Below, one piece after another: positions 17,707 through 27,249 of a DNA stretch of 64,000 nt; position 1 is the stretch's first letter; the number at the start of each line of letters is the position of its first letter. The stretch is taken from contig NZ_JALHMP010000004.1 of assembly GCF_022843985.1 (NCBI RefSeq), positions 154,269-218,268 on the forward strand, written 5' to 3'. This stretch comes from Phreatobacter sp. Its GTDB lineage: Bacteria > Pseudomonadota > Alphaproteobacteria > Rhizobiales > Phreatobacteraceae. Made by a program: the position numbers and the translations under genes. The notes beneath the pieces are model-generated. The model saw nothing but the letters and a program-made list of their open reading frames with translations, was not told the DNA's origin and searched no databases.

Positions 17707-19803
17707 TCAACCGGGCGGGTCGCGGTTCTGGACCTCCCGACCATAGGCCTCCACCACTGCGAGCAGGACAGGCGCCGTGCCCTCGCTCTGCCAGCGCTGG
17801 CATTGGCGGCGCAGGGCGGCTGCGACATCACGCGGGCTGTGCCGGCCGCTCGCCATCGCGGCCTCGGACAGGGCAACGATGCGCTCCAGCGCCTCGGGCG
17901 GGGTGGCCGGGGCAGACGCGTCCGCTGGACCGGTCGGCCAGCATCCCGCACCATGCGGGGTCTTCTCCCAGTGAAAGGGCCGGTGCCACAGGTCGGCGAC
18001 AGCCTTCAGCGCAGCGAGGCCCATGGCGACCCAGACGACCGGAAGCAGCACGAGCCAGGGCTGGAGACGGGGCCGCCCGGCGCGCACCAGCCCGACGGAC
18101 TTGTAGGTGATGCTGCCAACATAACCCAGGAGGAACACCGCGGCGCCGGCGCCGGCCCAGGGCGGCGGGCCGTGGAGCAGCCATGCCACCAGGAAGGCTG
18201 CCAGACAGGTCAGATGGACCAACGCCGAGCCGACCGCACCGGCGAGCGTCGCGGCGAGGACGAGGAGGCCGACAGGACCGATCTCGCGGATCAGGCGTCG
18301 GGGATCACGGGCGAGGATCGCGAGGGTCTGCATCCAGCCCTTGAACCAGCGGCTGCGCTGGCGAAGCCAGGCGCCGAAGGTGACCGGCGCCTCCTCAAGG
18401 GTCGGTGTCGCGAGCGTACCGATCCGCCAGCCGTTGCGCGCGAGCCGGAAGCCGAGATCGGCATCCTCGGTGACGTTGTAGGGGTCCCATCCCAGGCTCT
18501 GGTCGAGCGCCGCCCGGCGGAAATGGTTTGACGTGCCGCCCAGCGGTATCGGCAGGTTGAAGCGCACCAGCGCCGGCAGCAGGACATGGAACAGCGCGTC
18601 ATATTCCGCCGCGAAGAACCGCGCCAGAAGGCTGTCGCGGGGATTGACGATGGCGAGGGGGGCCTGCAGGCAGCCGAGCCGGCAATCGGCGGCGGCAAAG
18701 GTTTCCGCGGCTTCGCGCAATTGCCCCCTGCCCGGCCTGTCCTCGGCGTCATAGACCACGACGAGGTCGCCCGTAGCAAAGGGCAGCGCCATCATCAGCG
18801 CCTTTGGCTTGGTGCGTGGACCGAGCGCCGGAACGACGACCACCTCCACCGCCGCATCGGGCGCGGCACGGCGGATGGCGGCGAGGGTCTTCGGATCGTC
18901 GGCCTCAAGCACCAGCTTGATGTCCAGCTTGGCGCGCGGGTAGTCGATCCGGGCGAGGGAGGCGAGAAGGCCTCCGACGACCGCTTCCTCGCGATAGAGC
19001 GCACAGAGGATCGTGTAGCGCGGCAGGGCGGCATCGCCGAGGGGCGCACGCGGCAGGGCCCGCGGCGGGATGATCGCCGCCCAGACCCGCAGCAGAACCC
19101 AGGCCGCGACGAGCAACCCGACCAGGCCGCCGGCGGACAACGCCAGCCAGGCAGGTCCGAGCGCGAGCGTCACGAACAGCCCTGCGAGCATCGCCGCGAC
19201 CGCCATCGCCGTGCGGCGCATCAGTACCCGGTCCGAGGCCGACAGGTCCGGTTCTTCCGCGGCGAGAGTCGAGACGACCTCGCCAGCCCACGTGGCTTCA
19301 GCCCAGGCACGCACGAGACGGGCAAAGGCCTGTGGCGTGGCGACGAGAAGAGGCAGTCCGTTGACGGCGGCATGGCCGCGGCCCGCGGCGAGCCTCTCGG
19401 CCTCGGCCGGGCCGGGAGCGATCAGCAGGGCCCGACCTCCGACAGGGCGCGACACCCCCACCGCCCGCCGGGCAAGCACCTGGCGCCAGGATTGCGGATC
19501 GGCGGCGACGGTGGGAAGCGCGCCATCCAGCGCCGCGACCGTGCCACCCAGCATGGCGGCGAGGGCGGCAGCGATAGCCTCCGGCGTGGTGAGGCCCAGC
19601 GCAACGGCCACCTCCAGGGGCGAGACGTTCCAAAGGCCCGCGAAATAGGCGACCCGCACCCGGTGCAGCGGATCGACCAGTTCGTCCATGAGGCGCGGTC
19701 GGGGGCCTGCGATGGGGAGGCGACGCGCGCCGGCCAGAGGCGGCGCCACCGGGCGCGCGGCCGACCTTTCGGCGAACCGCTTTCGAAATTGGTCAAGCCG
19801 CAT
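17707..19803 (-). CDS. Membrane glycosyltransferase family 2 (polysaccharide synthase-like)
   Basis: The 698-residue protein has an N-terminal cytosolic region of about 190 residues resembling the MshEN/GspE-N type domain found on some rhizobial GT2 enzymes. Two transmembrane segments (about 198-242) follow, then a processive GT-A domain with YDAED (351-355), TEDAD (from 445) and the QRSRW motif (482-486), then three or four further membrane helices. This is the layout of cellulose or poly-GlcNAc synthase-like enzymes that make and export a polymer. No partner exopolysaccharide gene is adjacent, so the product is unknown. Confidence 0.85.
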   Translation of the reverse strand: MRLDQFRKRFAERSAARPVAPPLAGARRLPIAGPRPRLMDELVDPLHRVRVAYFAGLWNVSPLEVAVALGLTTPEAIAAALAAMLGGTVAALDGALPTVAADPQSWRQVLARRAVGVSRPVGGRALLIAPGPAEAERLAAGRGHAAVNGLPLLVATPQAFARLVRAWAEATWAGEVVSTLAAEEPDLSASDRVLMRRTAMAVAAMLAGLFVTLALGPAWLALSAGGLVGLLVAAWVLLRVWAAIIPPRALPRAPLGDAALPRYTILCALYREEAVVGGLLASLARIDYPRAKLDIKLVLEADDPKTLAAIRRAAPDAAVEVVVVPALGPRTKPKALMMALPFATGDLVVVYDAEDRPGRGQLREAAETFAAADCRLGCLQAPLAIVNPRDSLLARFFAAEYDALFHVLLPALVRFNLPIPLGGTSNHFRRAALDQSLGWDPYNVTEDADLGFRLARNGWRIGTLATPTLEEAPVTFGAWLRQRSRWFKGWMQTLAILARDPRRLIREIGPVGLLVLAATLAGAVGSALVHLTCLAAFLVAWLLHGPPPWAGAGAAVFLLGYVGSITYKSVGLVRAGRPRLQPWLVLLPVVWVAMGLAALKAVADLWHRPFHWEKTPHGAGCWPTGPADASAPATPPEALERIVALSEAAMASGRHSPRDVAAALRRQCQRWQSEGTAPVLLAVVEAYGREVQNRDPPG

Positions 19804-19898
19804 GGCCGGCCGCCCGATCCCTGCGCCCGACCCCTCCCGGACGCCCCGACGTCAAGGTATAAGAAACGCTGGAGCCGGCATCAGTCGGACGAACCCGG

Positions 19899-20777
19899 AT
19901 GGCGTGCGTGCCGGCGAAACTTTTAGTCATGGTTGCAATGATGGCTCTCCTGGCCGCGCCACGCGCCATGGCAGACGGGATCCGCGGCGCCCCCGGCGAA
20001 GCGGCGACGGCCCAGGTCACGATCCCCAGCTACTGGGACCCGCGCCGGCGCAGCGAACGCGTCGACCTCACCCGCGTGCCGCAGATCCGCTTCCTGACCG
20101 AGGACGACTTCCCGCCCTACAATTTCGCCGGTCCCGACGGCCGACCGGCCGGGTTCAACATCGACATCGCACGTGCCATCTGCGAGGAGCTCGGCGTTCC
20201 CTGCACGATCCAGGTGCGCCGCTTCGACCTGCTCACCGAGAGCCTCGACCGCAATGCCGGTGACGCGATCATCGCCTCCCTGGCCATCACGCCGGATATC
20301 CGTCGCCGCTTCGAAGTGTCGGACCGCTACCTCGAAACCCCCGCCCGTTTCCTGCTGCGTCACGACACGCGGCTGACCGAGGCGACCCCGGAGGCGCTCA
20401 CCGGACGCTCCATCGCCACGGTCCAGGGCACGGCGCACGAGGCCTACATCACCCAGTACTTTCCCCTCTCCGCGCGGCGCGTCTATCCCGATATCGAGAC
20501 GGCACGGCGCGCACTGCTCGAACGGGATGTCGACCTCCTCTTCGCGGATGGGGTCGCCAGCGGCTTCTGGCTCAGCGGCGAGGCCTCAGCTGGCTGTTGC
20601 CGATTCCTCGGCGGCGCCTTCACCGAGAGCCGCTATTTCGGCGAGGGCCTTGCCATCGTCATGCGCCGCGGCAACGAGCCGCTGCGGCGCGCCGTCAATC
20701 ACGCGCTGCAGCGACTCTGGGAAAAGGGCACCTATGCCGAGCTCTATCTCAAGGCTTTTCCCGCCGGCATCTACTGA
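19899..20777 (+). CDS. Amino-acid-type ABC solute-binding protein (family 3), orphan
   Basis: The 292-residue precursor has a signal peptide (cleavage after MAD, about residue 26) and a periplasmic-binding-protein fold II domain. It shows IRFLTEDDFPPYNF, GRPAGFNIDIARAIC and the hinge motif GRSIATVQGTAHEAYI, and ends with WEKGTYAELYLKAF, all typical of SBP_bac_3 receptors for polar amino acids or related ligands. No permease or ATPase gene is adjacent. It may serve a transporter encoded elsewhere or act as a sensor or dehydratase-like protein. An internal Met at residue 11 is an alternative start. Confidence 0.85.
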   Translation: MACVPAKLLVMVAMMALLAAPRAMADGIRGAPGEAATAQVTIPSYWDPRRRSERVDLTRVPQIRFLTEDDFPPYNFAGPDGRPAGFNIDIARAICEELGVPCTIQVRRFDLLTESLDRNAGDAIIASLAITPDIRRRFEVSDRYLETPARFLLRHDTRLTEATPEALTGRSIATVQGTAHEAYITQYFPLSARRVYPDIETARRALLERDVDLLFADGVASGFWLSGEASAGCCRFLGGAFTESRYFGEGLAIVMRRGNEPLRRAVNHALQRLWEKGTYAELYLKAFPAGIY

Positions 20778-20783
20778 GACGGC

Positions 20784-21443
20784 TCAGTACATGCCGCGCC
20801 GGGCCATTTCGGCACCCTGGCGATCACTCTCCTCCTGGGTCAGCCCCTCGCAATGGTCGACCAGCATGGCGCCATAGCTGGGCAGATCGTTGCGATCAAT
20901 ATAGCGGGCGGGATCCCACAGCGCAGCGCGGTTCACCGCCTTGGCGCAGTGCAGATAGGCCTCGACCACCGTCACGAGCACGCCGATCTTGGGCGGCCGG
21001 CCCTGGACGGACGACTCAGCCAAGAGCGCCGCGTCGTCGGTGATCCGGCCGCGACCGTTGACGCGCAGCACCTCGGCCATGCCCGGCACGACGAAGAGCA
21101 TGCCGACGAGCCCCGTCTCGAAGATATTCTCCAGCGAGTCGAAGCGGTTGTTGCCGATCCGGTCGGGCAGCAGCAGATGCCGGTCGTCGAGGACACGCAC
21201 GAAGCCGGCGGGATCGCCGCGCGGCGACACGTCGGCGCCCCTCGATCCGTGAGTGCCGACGATGACGAAGGTCGACCTGGCGATGATCGCCCGGCAGTGC
21301 CGGTCGAGCCGGGTGATGACCTTGTCAGTGGCCCGCGATAGCGGTTCGGGATGTCGCGCCCGCACCTCCGCGATGGAGTCGACATAGCTCACCGCGGCAG
21401 GATCGAAGGCGGCATCCGCCTCCGGCAGGGTGTGGATCGTCAT
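20784..21443 (-). CDS. Pyridoxamine 5'-phosphate oxidase-like FMN protein
   Basis: The 219-residue protein belongs to the split-barrel PNPOx-like group of the MSMEG_1061 type. It shows the FMN-binding strand VIVGTHGSRGADVSPRGD, LLLPDRIGNNRFDSLENI, the strand VGMLFVVPGM, VNGRGRITDD and the C-terminal HCAKAVNRA. Members bind FMN (sometimes F420) and have uncertain redox substrates; this is not the vitamin B6 enzyme PdxH. It converges on the preceding receptor gene with 6 bp between stops. Confidence 0.85.
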   Translation of the reverse strand: MTIHTLPEADAAFDPAAVSYVDSIAEVRARHPEPLSRATDKVITRLDRHCRAIIARSTFVIVGTHGSRGADVSPRGDPAGFVRVLDDRHLLLPDRIGNNRFDSLENIFETGLVGMLFVVPGMAEVLRVNGRGRITDDAALLAESSVQGRPPKIGVLVTVVEAYLHCAKAVNRAALWDPARYIDRNDLPSYGAMLVDHCEGLTQEESDRQGAEMARRGMY

Positions 21444-21474
21444 GGGCCTATCTCCATCGGTGGACGGGGATGCA

Positions 21475-22563
21475 TCAGCCGCGCCGCAACCTGAGCATCA
21501 TCAGATCGTACTGGAAATCAGCGACCTGGTGATAGATGTTGCCCTTCCGCTGAAATTCCCGCTGATGATTGAAGATCTTGGCGAATTCCGGATTGGCCGC
21601 GGTGACCTCCTTGTAATAGGCCTCGGCCTCGGCATAGAGCCGCTCCAGCACCTCCTGCGGAAACAGGGAGACCTGAACACCCTGGCTGACGAGGCGGATC
21701 AGCGCCTCCGGGTTCTTCTGGTCGTAATGGGCGAGCATGTCGGTGGTCGCCGCCTGGGCCGCCACCTCCACCGCCTTCTTGTAGAGCGGCGGCAACGCGT
21801 TCCACTTGGCAAGATTGAACACGCCGTGGAACACCGTGCCGCCCTCCTGCCAGCCGGGGGCATAATAGCGCTGCGCCACCTTGTTGAAGCCGAGCTTCTC
21901 GTCGTCATAGGGGCCGATATATTCCACCGCATCGATCGTGCCGCGCTCCAGCGCGGGATAGATGTCGCCGGGAGCGATCTGCTGCGGCACCACACCGACG
22001 CGGGCGGCGATTGTACCGGCGAGGCCGGCAATGCGCATCTTGAGGCCCGACAGATCGGCGACCGTCTTGATCTCCTTGCGGAACCAGCCGCCCCATTGCA
22101 TGCCCGTATTGCCGCAGGGCAGCGCATGGACATTGTGCTTCATGAAGAACGCGTTGGTCATGGCGAGCCCGCCGCCGTGATAATACCAGGCGTGCTGCTG
22201 GCGCGGGTTCATCAGGAACGGCACCGAGGCGGTGAGCGCAAAGGTCGGGTCCTTGCCGACATAGAACAGCATACCGGTATAGGCCGCCTCGACCGTGCCG
22301 TTGGAGACGGCATCGAGTGCCTGCAGACCGGGCACGATCTCGCCCGCCGCAAACTGCTGGATGGTAAATCTGCCGTCGGTGAGGTCGCTCACGTTGCGGC
22401 AGAACTGCTCCGCCGCGCCATAGGTGATGTCGAGACTCTTGGGAAAACTCGACGTTGCGCGCCAGCGGATCGTCGGCATCGGCTGGGCAATGGCCGGCGC
22501 CGCAACGGCGTAACCGGCCAGAAGGGCGGCGCCCGTGGACTTCAACATGTCTCGGCGTTTCAT
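21475..22563 (-). CDS. TRAP transporter solute-binding protein (DctP family), Tat-type leader
   Basis: The 362-residue protein starts MKRRDMLKSTGAALLAGYA, a twin-arginine leader, then a DctP-like binding domain: WRATSSFPKSLDITYGAAEQF, FAAGEIVPGLQALDAV, GKDPTFALTASVPF and the ligand-contact region LSGLKMRIAGLAG. It resembles the TakP-type subgroup for 2-oxo acids. A ligand assignment is inference only. The DctQ and DctM membrane subunits are not next to it. It is divergent from the DJ-1/PfpI gene. Confidence 0.9.
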   Translation of the reverse strand: MKRRDMLKSTGAALLAGYAVAAPAIAQPMPTIRWRATSSFPKSLDITYGAAEQFCRNVSDLTDGRFTIQQFAAGEIVPGLQALDAVSNGTVEAAYTGMLFYVGKDPTFALTASVPFLMNPRQQHAWYYHGGGLAMTNAFFMKHNVHALPCGNTGMQWGGWFRKEIKTVADLSGLKMRIAGLAGTIAARVGVVPQQIAPGDIYPALERGTIDAVEYIGPYDDEKLGFNKVAQRYYAPGWQEGGTVFHGVFNLAKWNALPPLYKKAVEVAAQAATTDMLAHYDQKNPEALIRLVSQGVQVSLFPQEVLERLYAEAEAYYKEVTAANPEFAKIFNHQREFQRKGNIYHQVADFQYDLMMLRLRRG

Positions 22564-22713
22564 GCGGCAATCTCCCGGGTGCGGGTCCACCGCGGCCCTC
22601 GCGTTTGTCCCCAGGGTCAGGCTCGCAACCCCCATGCCATGGAGCCCTGCGTCAGACGGCCAAGGCGGCCCGGCCGTTGCATGGCTCGCAACCCCGGTGG
22701 GAAAGGACAGGAC

Positions 22714-23361
22714 ATGACCCGTGACAGGCAGGCAGCAGCGACGATCGGCGTCGTGGTCTATGGCGGGGTTGAGCCCATCGACATCGGCGGCACGATCGGA
22801 GTCGTGTCGATGGCGAGCCGCATCCTGCCGGCCATCACCGCGGTGACCATCGCGGAAAGCGCCGGCCCGGTCGTCCTTGCCGGCGGTCTCACCATCATCG
22901 CCAACGAGAGCTTCGCCACCGCCCCGCCCTGCGATGTCTTTGTTGTCACCGGCGGTCCGGGATGGCGCGAGCAGATCAAGGACGAGGCCATGCTCGCCTT
23001 CCTGCGCACCCTCGCCCCCGAGCGCCTGGCTTCGGTCTGCACCGGTGCGCTGATCCTTGCCGCCGCAGGTGTCCTCGATGGCCGGACGATCACCACCCGG
23101 CGCCATGCCGTGGGGACGGAGGCGCAGGCGCCGCTCGCCCTGATCGGCACCATGGCCTCCGGCGCCCGCCCCGTCGACGCCGCCATCGTCGAGGACCGCG
23201 GCGTGGTCACTGGCGGCGGCGTGTCGCTCGCCATTGACGCGACGCTCTTTCTCATCGGTCGCCTCTACGGCGAGGCCGCGCGGGATGAGGTCGCGGCGGT
23301 GATCGAATACGATCGCGCCTTCGCGGCCAACCGCGCGGCGCTTGGCCACCATATCGGCTGA
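22714..23361 (+). CDS. DJ-1/PfpI family protein
   Basis: The 215-residue cytosolic protein has the class I glutamine-amidotransferase-like fold with the nucleophile-elbow Cys109 (LASVCTGALILAAAG), preceded by FVVTGGPG and followed by RTITTRRHAV and GVVTGGGVSLAID. This is the layout of the isonitrile hydratase/AraC-sensor-like subgroup, but there is no HTH domain. The ATG at 22714 follows GGAAAGGACAGG. Members act on reactive small molecules or are uncharacterised. Confidence 0.85.
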   Translation: MTRDRQAAATIGVVVYGGVEPIDIGGTIGVVSMASRILPAITAVTIAESAGPVVLAGGLTIIANESFATAPPCDVFVVTGGPGWREQIKDEAMLAFLRTLAPERLASVCTGALILAAAGVLDGRTITTRRHAVGTEAQAPLALIGTMASGARPVDAAIVEDRGVVTGGGVSLAIDATLFLIGRLYGEAARDEVAAVIEYDRAFAANRAALGHHIG

Positions 23362-23363
23362 GG

Positions 23364-23942
23364 TCAGATGCGGCGCGGCCGGGCGGCGAGGCCGAAGGCC
23401 GGATCCCCGTCGAACAGGGTCGGCGCCGCGCCGGTGCGCGCCCGCTCGATGGAGAGCAGCGTCAGCTTGGTGTCAACCCCGCCGGGCGCCGAGAACCCGC
23501 CGGTCTTGCCGCTCGCCGCCAGCACCCGGTGGCAGGGCACGACGATCGGCCAGGGATTGGCGCCGAGCGCCCGTCCCACCGCCTGCGCCGCGCCCGGTTC
23601 GCCGATGCGGCGGGCGACCTCGCCATAGGTCAAGGTCTCGCCCGCGGGAATGGCGAGCGTCACGTCGGTGACGCGGGCCTGGAAATCGGCGAGACCGGCG
23701 CGATCGAGCGGCGCGCCGGACAGGTCGACCCGCTCGCCGCGAGCGAGCGCGACGATCCGGTCGACGACATCCCGGATAGCGGGCGGCGGCGCAGCCTCAC
23801 ATGCGTCGGGATGCCGGGCGAGAAGGCTCGCCCGCGTCGCCGCGACCGTCGCCGCCGGCAGGCGCACGCCGACGATGCCCCGCTCGCCCCAGGCGAGGCC
23901 AACGCTGCCGATCGCGGTGTCGAAGACAGTGAGGCCGATCAT
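23364..23942 (-). CDS. ogt: Methylated-DNA-protein cysteine methyltransferase
   Basis: This 192-residue repair protein removes O6-alkyl groups from guanine by irreversible transfer to Cys137 in the motif PCHRV. The preceding LTYGEVARRIGEPGAAQAVG is the helix-turn-helix with the recognition Arg region, and GFSAPGGVDTKLTLL follows. An N-terminal ferredoxin-like domain is present (LAWGERGIVGVRL), but there is no Ada Zn or AraC domain. It converges on the DJ-1/PfpI gene with 2 bp between stops. Confidence 0.94.
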   Translation of the reverse strand: MIGLTVFDTAIGSVGLAWGERGIVGVRLPAATVAATRASLLARHPDACEAAPPPAIRDVVDRIVALARGERVDLSGAPLDRAGLADFQARVTDVTLAIPAGETLTYGEVARRIGEPGAAQAVGRALGANPWPIVVPCHRVLAASGKTGGFSAPGGVDTKLTLLSIERARTGAAPTLFDGDPAFGLAARPRRI

Positions 23943-24060
23943 GGCGCGAACCTAGCAGAGCGGCTGGCCACCGTCGCGGCAGCAGGCCATTCATTGACCT
24001 TGCCGCCCCCCCGCCCTATTGCAACCCACCGCTTTCGTTCGTTTCCGCCCGGATCCCGCC

Positions 24061-25713
24061 ATGCTTCCCGCCCTGTCGATCACGCCCGCCCTCCTGGAGG
24101 CCGCCCGCGTCTCCACCGCCTGGCCGTTCGAGGAAGCGAAGAAACTCGTGGCGCGGCTGGAGAAGACGCCGAAGGCCGGCCCGGTCATCTTCGAGACCGG
24201 CTACGGTCCCTCGGGTCTGCCGCATATCGGCACCTTCGGCGAGGTCGCCCGCACCACCATGGTCCGCAACGCCTTCCGTCTGCTCACCGAGGACAGGATC
24301 CCGACGCGGCTGATCGCCTTTTCCGACGATCTCGACGGGTTGCGCAAGGTGCCGGACAATGTGCCGAACAAGGAGTTGCTCACCCAGCATCTCGGCCGGG
24401 CGCTGACCTCGGTGCCCGATCCCTTCGGCACGCACGACAGTTTCGGCGCCCACAACAACGCCCGGCTGCGCGGCTTCCTCGACCAGTTCGGCTTCGACTA
24501 CGAATTCGTCTCCTCGACCGCCATGTACCGGTCCGGCGCCTTCGACGCGACGCTGATGACGGCCCTCGAGCGCTTCGACGCCATCCAGGCGATCATGCTG
24601 CCGACGCTGGGCGAGGAGCGCCGCGCCACCTATTCGCCCTTCCTGCCGATCCACCCGGAATCGGGCGTGGTCATGCAGGTGCCGGTCGAGGCGCGCAACG
24701 TGGCGAAGGGCACCATCGTCTGGCGCGACCCGGCCTCGGGCCAGCGCTACGAGACGCCGGTCACCGGCGGCCATGCCAAGATGCAGTGGAAGCCCGACTG
24801 GGCCATGCGCTGGACGGCGCTCGGCGTCGACTATGAGATGGCCGGCAAGGACCTGATCGATTCCGTGACCCAGTCGGGGAAGATCTGCCGGGCGCTCGGC
24901 GGCACGCCGCCCGAGGGCTTCAACTATGAGCTGTTCCTCGACGAGACCGGCAGCAAGATCTCCAAGTCCAAGGGCAATGGCCTGACCATCGAGGACTGGC
25001 TGGCCTATGCCTCGCCGGAGAGCCTGTCGCTGTTCATGTACCAGAGCCCGAAGAGCGCCAAGCGGCTCTATTTCGACGTCATCCCTCGCAACGTCGACGA
25101 CTACCTGACCTTCGTCGAGAAGTTTCCCGCCCAGGACGAGAAGAACAGGCTGATGAACGCGGCCTGGCACATCCATTCCGGCACGCCGCCGCGTGTCGAC
25201 GTGCCGATCTCCTTCTCCATGCTGATGAACCTCGTCTCGGTCTCGAATGCCCCGGCCAAGGACGTGCTCTGGGGCTTCATCCGCCGCTATGCGCCGGGCG
25301 CCTCGCCGGAGAGGAACCCGAAGCTGGACGAACTCGCCGGCTATGCGGTCAGCTATTTCCACGACTTCGTAAAGCCGACCAAGGTCTACAAGCCGGCCGA
25401 CGACGTGGAGCGCGAGGCGCTGGAGGCGCTCTCTGCTGCCATTATGGCCCTGCCGAGGGACGCCAGCGCCGAGGATGTGCAGGGCGCCGTCTACGATGTC
25501 GGCCGCGCCATCCCGCGCTACCAGGACCTCAAGGCCAAGGGCGCGACGCCGGAAAAGCCGGGCGTCTCGGCGGAATGGTTCTCGGCCATCTACAAGGTGC
25601 TGCTGGGACAGGAGAAGGGCCCGCGCTTCGGCTCCTTCGCCGTGCTCTACGGCCTCGAAGAGACTCGCGCGCTGATCAGGAAGGCGTTGGCGGGCGAGTT
25701 CGTGAAGGGGTGA
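24061..25713 (+). CDS. lysK: Lysine-tRNA ligase, class I
   Basis: The 550-residue enzyme charges tRNA-Lys. It has the class I signatures PHIGT (54-58) and KISKSKG (299-305), with [17 protein letters not shown] and the family motif [13 protein letters not shown]. Bacterial LysRS is usually class II; the class I form is characteristic of Alphaproteobacteria, spirochaetes and archaea. The ATG at 24061 aligns with family starts; an upstream TTG at 24019 is possible but lacks a ribosome-binding site. Confidence 0.95.
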   Translation: MLPALSITPALLEAARVSTAWPFEEAKKLVARLEKTPKAGPVIFETGYGPSGLPHIGTFGEVARTTMVRNAFRLLTEDRIPTRLIAFSDDLDGLRKVPDNVPNKELLTQHLGRALTSVPDPFGTHDSFGAHNNARLRGFLDQFGFDYEFVSSTAMYRSGAFDATLMTALERFDAIQAIMLPTLGEERRATYSPFLPIHPESGVVMQVPVEARNVAKGTIVWRDPASGQRYETPVTGGHAKMQWKPDWAMRWTALGVDYEMAGKDLIDSVTQSGKICRALGGTPPEGFNYELFLDETGSKISKSKGNGLTIEDWLAYASPESLSLFMYQSPKSAKRLYFDVIPRNVDDYLTFVEKFPAQDEKNRLMNAAWHIHSGTPPRVDVPISFSMLMNLVSVSNAPAKDVLWGFIRRYAPGASPERNPKLDELAGYAVSYFHDFVKPTKVYKPADDVEREALEALSAAIMALPRDASAEDVQGAVYDVGRAIPRYQDLKAKGATPEKPGVSAEWFSAIYKVLLGQEKGPRFGSFAVLYGLEETRALIRKALAGEFVKG

Positions 25714-25761
25714 GGCCAAGAGGGCCCACCGCCCTGCCGGTCGGACTCGACACCGCCCTCT

Positions 25762-25857
25762 CCGTCATGCCCGGGCTTGTCCCGGGCATCCACGACTTGA
25801 ACACCGTCCCGCCCTTCGAGAATTCGTGGATGCCCGGCTCAAGGCCGGGCATGACGG
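25762..25857. repeat. Palindromic intergenic repeat, family A copy 1
   Basis: Two arms of about 34 bp (25762-25795 and 25824-25857) are near-perfect inverted copies. Each arm is itself a hairpin (TGCCCGGGCTTGTCCCGGGC in the left arm), separated by 28 bp. The arms start and end with CCGTCATG and CATGACGG. The second copy is at 56957-57048. Confidence 0.85.
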
Positions 25858-25879
25858 CTGGGGCATGGGCCAAAGTATG

Positions 25880-26030
25880 CCCCACCCGCACCCTCCCCGC
25901 TGGCGAGGGATGGCAGACCACGACGACACGTTCCCGCTGGAACGGCTGGGCCAGGCCCAGCCGAGGCGGTCAAGAGCGCGACCTTGAAGTCCCGCCTCCC
26001 CTCGCCAGAAGGGAGGGTGAGGGTGGGGCC
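25880..26030. repeat. Palindromic intergenic repeat, family B copy 1
   Basis: The outer arms are CCCCACCCGCACCCTCCCC at the left and GGGAGGGTGAGGGTGGGGCC at the right, with an inner GAAGTCCCGCC boundary. Related copies are at 36309-36499 and 49152-49300. Together with the family A element it fills most of the 358-bp gap between lysK and the S24 regulator, which holds no gene I can support. Confidence 0.75.
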
Positions 26031-26071
26031 ATGAACCTGTTGGCGTGGCGGAACGCTGCGCCGGCCGCCAC

Positions 26072-26698
26072 CTACTGGCTCACCCACATGATCCGCGCCA
26101 TCCAGGCGATCTCCGAAACGGTGAAACTGCGGTCGCTGTGATCCTGGTTGAGCGAGGTCAGTTCGACCGTCCGGTTGGTCTGGCGCTTCAACTCCTTGGC
26201 CATGATCTCACCCTCGGCGGTCTGCACCACCACCCGGTCGCCCCTGCGGATGGGCGCGGTCGGCGAGACGACGATGCGGTCGCCGTCGCGATAGACGGGC
26301 AGCATGGAATCACCCTGGATCTCCAGCGCATAGATCGCCTCGTCCGGGATGTCGGGGAAGGAGACCTCGTCCCAGCCATTGCCGGCGGGAAGGCCGCCCG
26401 CGTCGAAATAGCCGCCCGCGCCGGCCTGGGCGAAGCCGAGTATGGGCAGCGGCCTGGTGCTCATCCTGGTCCCTCCGACGAGCGAGACGAATTCGCCGAA
26501 GCTGGTCCCGGTGGCGTTGAGCGCCTTGGCGACGGATTCGGTGGAGGGCCAGCGCTCACGGCCGTCCAGCATCACGCGCTTCGACTTGTTGAACGTGGTG
26601 GCGTCGAGGCCGGCGCGCTTGGCGAGGCCCGAGGCGGAGAGGCCGTTGGTCTCGGCGAGACGATCGATGGCGGCCCAGATATCGGCATGGGAGAACAT
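26072..26698 (-). CDS. HTH/S24 peptidase-like transcriptional regulator (LexA/CI type)
   Basis: The 208-residue protein has an N-terminal helix-turn-helix (about 20-60: LSASGLAKRAGLDATTF) and a C-terminal S24 domain with the self-cleavage dyad Ser131 (GDSMLP) and Lys168 (EIMAKELKR). Alanine-glycine steps occur at 92-96 as possible cleavage sites. Phage CI, ImmR and LexA share this design, but no phage genes are nearby, and chromosomal copies occur in Hyphomicrobiales. A dyad in its upstream DNA (26753-26767) may be the operator. Expected to repress its own gene or a stress response. Confidence 0.88.
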   Translation of the reverse strand: MFSHADIWAAIDRLAETNGLSASGLAKRAGLDATTFNKSKRVMLDGRERWPSTESVAKALNATGTSFGEFVSLVGGTRMSTRPLPILGFAQAGAGGYFDAGGLPAGNGWDEVSFPDIPDEAIYALEIQGDSMLPVYRDGDRIVVSPTAPIRRGDRVVVQTAEGEIMAKELKRQTNRTVELTSLNQDHSDRSFTVSEIAWMARIMWVSQ

Positions 26699-26752
26699 GG
26701 CAAATCCCCGCGGACCCCGGCGATCAGCCGGCTCCGCGCCTGTGATTGGAAG

Positions 26753-26767
26753 GAACGTCGTCCGTTC
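26753..26767. promoter_or_regulatory. Candidate operator dyad upstream of the S24 regulator
   Basis: GAACG-TCGTC-CGTTC is a perfect 5+5 bp dyad located 55 bp upstream of the regulator's start and 72 bp upstream of the divergent DUF952 gene. It reads as GAAC-N7-GTTC, different from the direct-repeat alphaproteobacterial LexA box GTTC-N7-GTTC. Confidence 0.4.
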
Positions 26768-26839
26768 GTAGGATTATTGGCCTTTTGCGATCCTGTCAAT
26801 CGCGGCTAGGCTGCCGGTATCGTCACGACAGGAACGGCC

Positions 26840-27187
26840 ATGACCCCGACCATCTACAAGATCTCGCCCCGCGCCGCGTGGCAGCAGGCCGAAAGCGCCG
26901 GAATCTTTACCGGCGCCCCCGTCGACCACGCCGACGGCTTCATCCATTTCTCCACCGCCGACCAGGCGCGCGAGACCGCCGCCAAACATTTCGTCGGCGC
27001 CGCCGACCTGGTGCTCGTGGCCGTCGATGCCGCCGCCCTCGGCGCGGCGCTGGCCTGGGAGCCCTCGCGCGGCGGTGCCCTCTTTCCCCATCTCTATGCC
27101 GACCTGCCGATGAGCGCGGTGCGCTGGGTGAAACCCCTCCCGCTGGGCGCGGACGGCACCCATCTGTTCCCCGCACTGGAGGATTGA
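26840..27187 (+). CDS. DUF952 domain protein
   Basis: The 115-residue protein is a full-length DUF952 member: TIYKISPRAAW at the start, then DGFIHFSTADQARETAAKHF, the family hallmark, and FPHLYADLPMSAV. The fold is related to ADP-ribosyl-binding or glutathione-S-transferase-neighbour proteins in structural surveys, but no function is established. It is divergent from the S24 regulator and is followed by apaG after 62 bp. Confidence 0.88.
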   Translation: MTPTIYKISPRAAWQQAESAGIFTGAPVDHADGFIHFSTADQARETAAKHFVGAADLVLVAVDAAALGAALAWEPSRGGALFPHLYADLPMSAVRWVKPLPLGADGTHLFPALED

Positions 27188-27249
27188 CCGCCGGTTGACA
27201 GGCCGGGCCGGGTTGGCGAGCCTGTCCGGCGAGCCGAGGGAGAGAAGCG

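Noticed and set aside
26753..26767. LexA SOS box
   Set aside because: The alphaproteobacterial box is a direct repeat GTTC-N7-GTTC; this is GAAC-N7-GTTC and lies beside a different S24 regulator, so it is listed only as a candidate operator.
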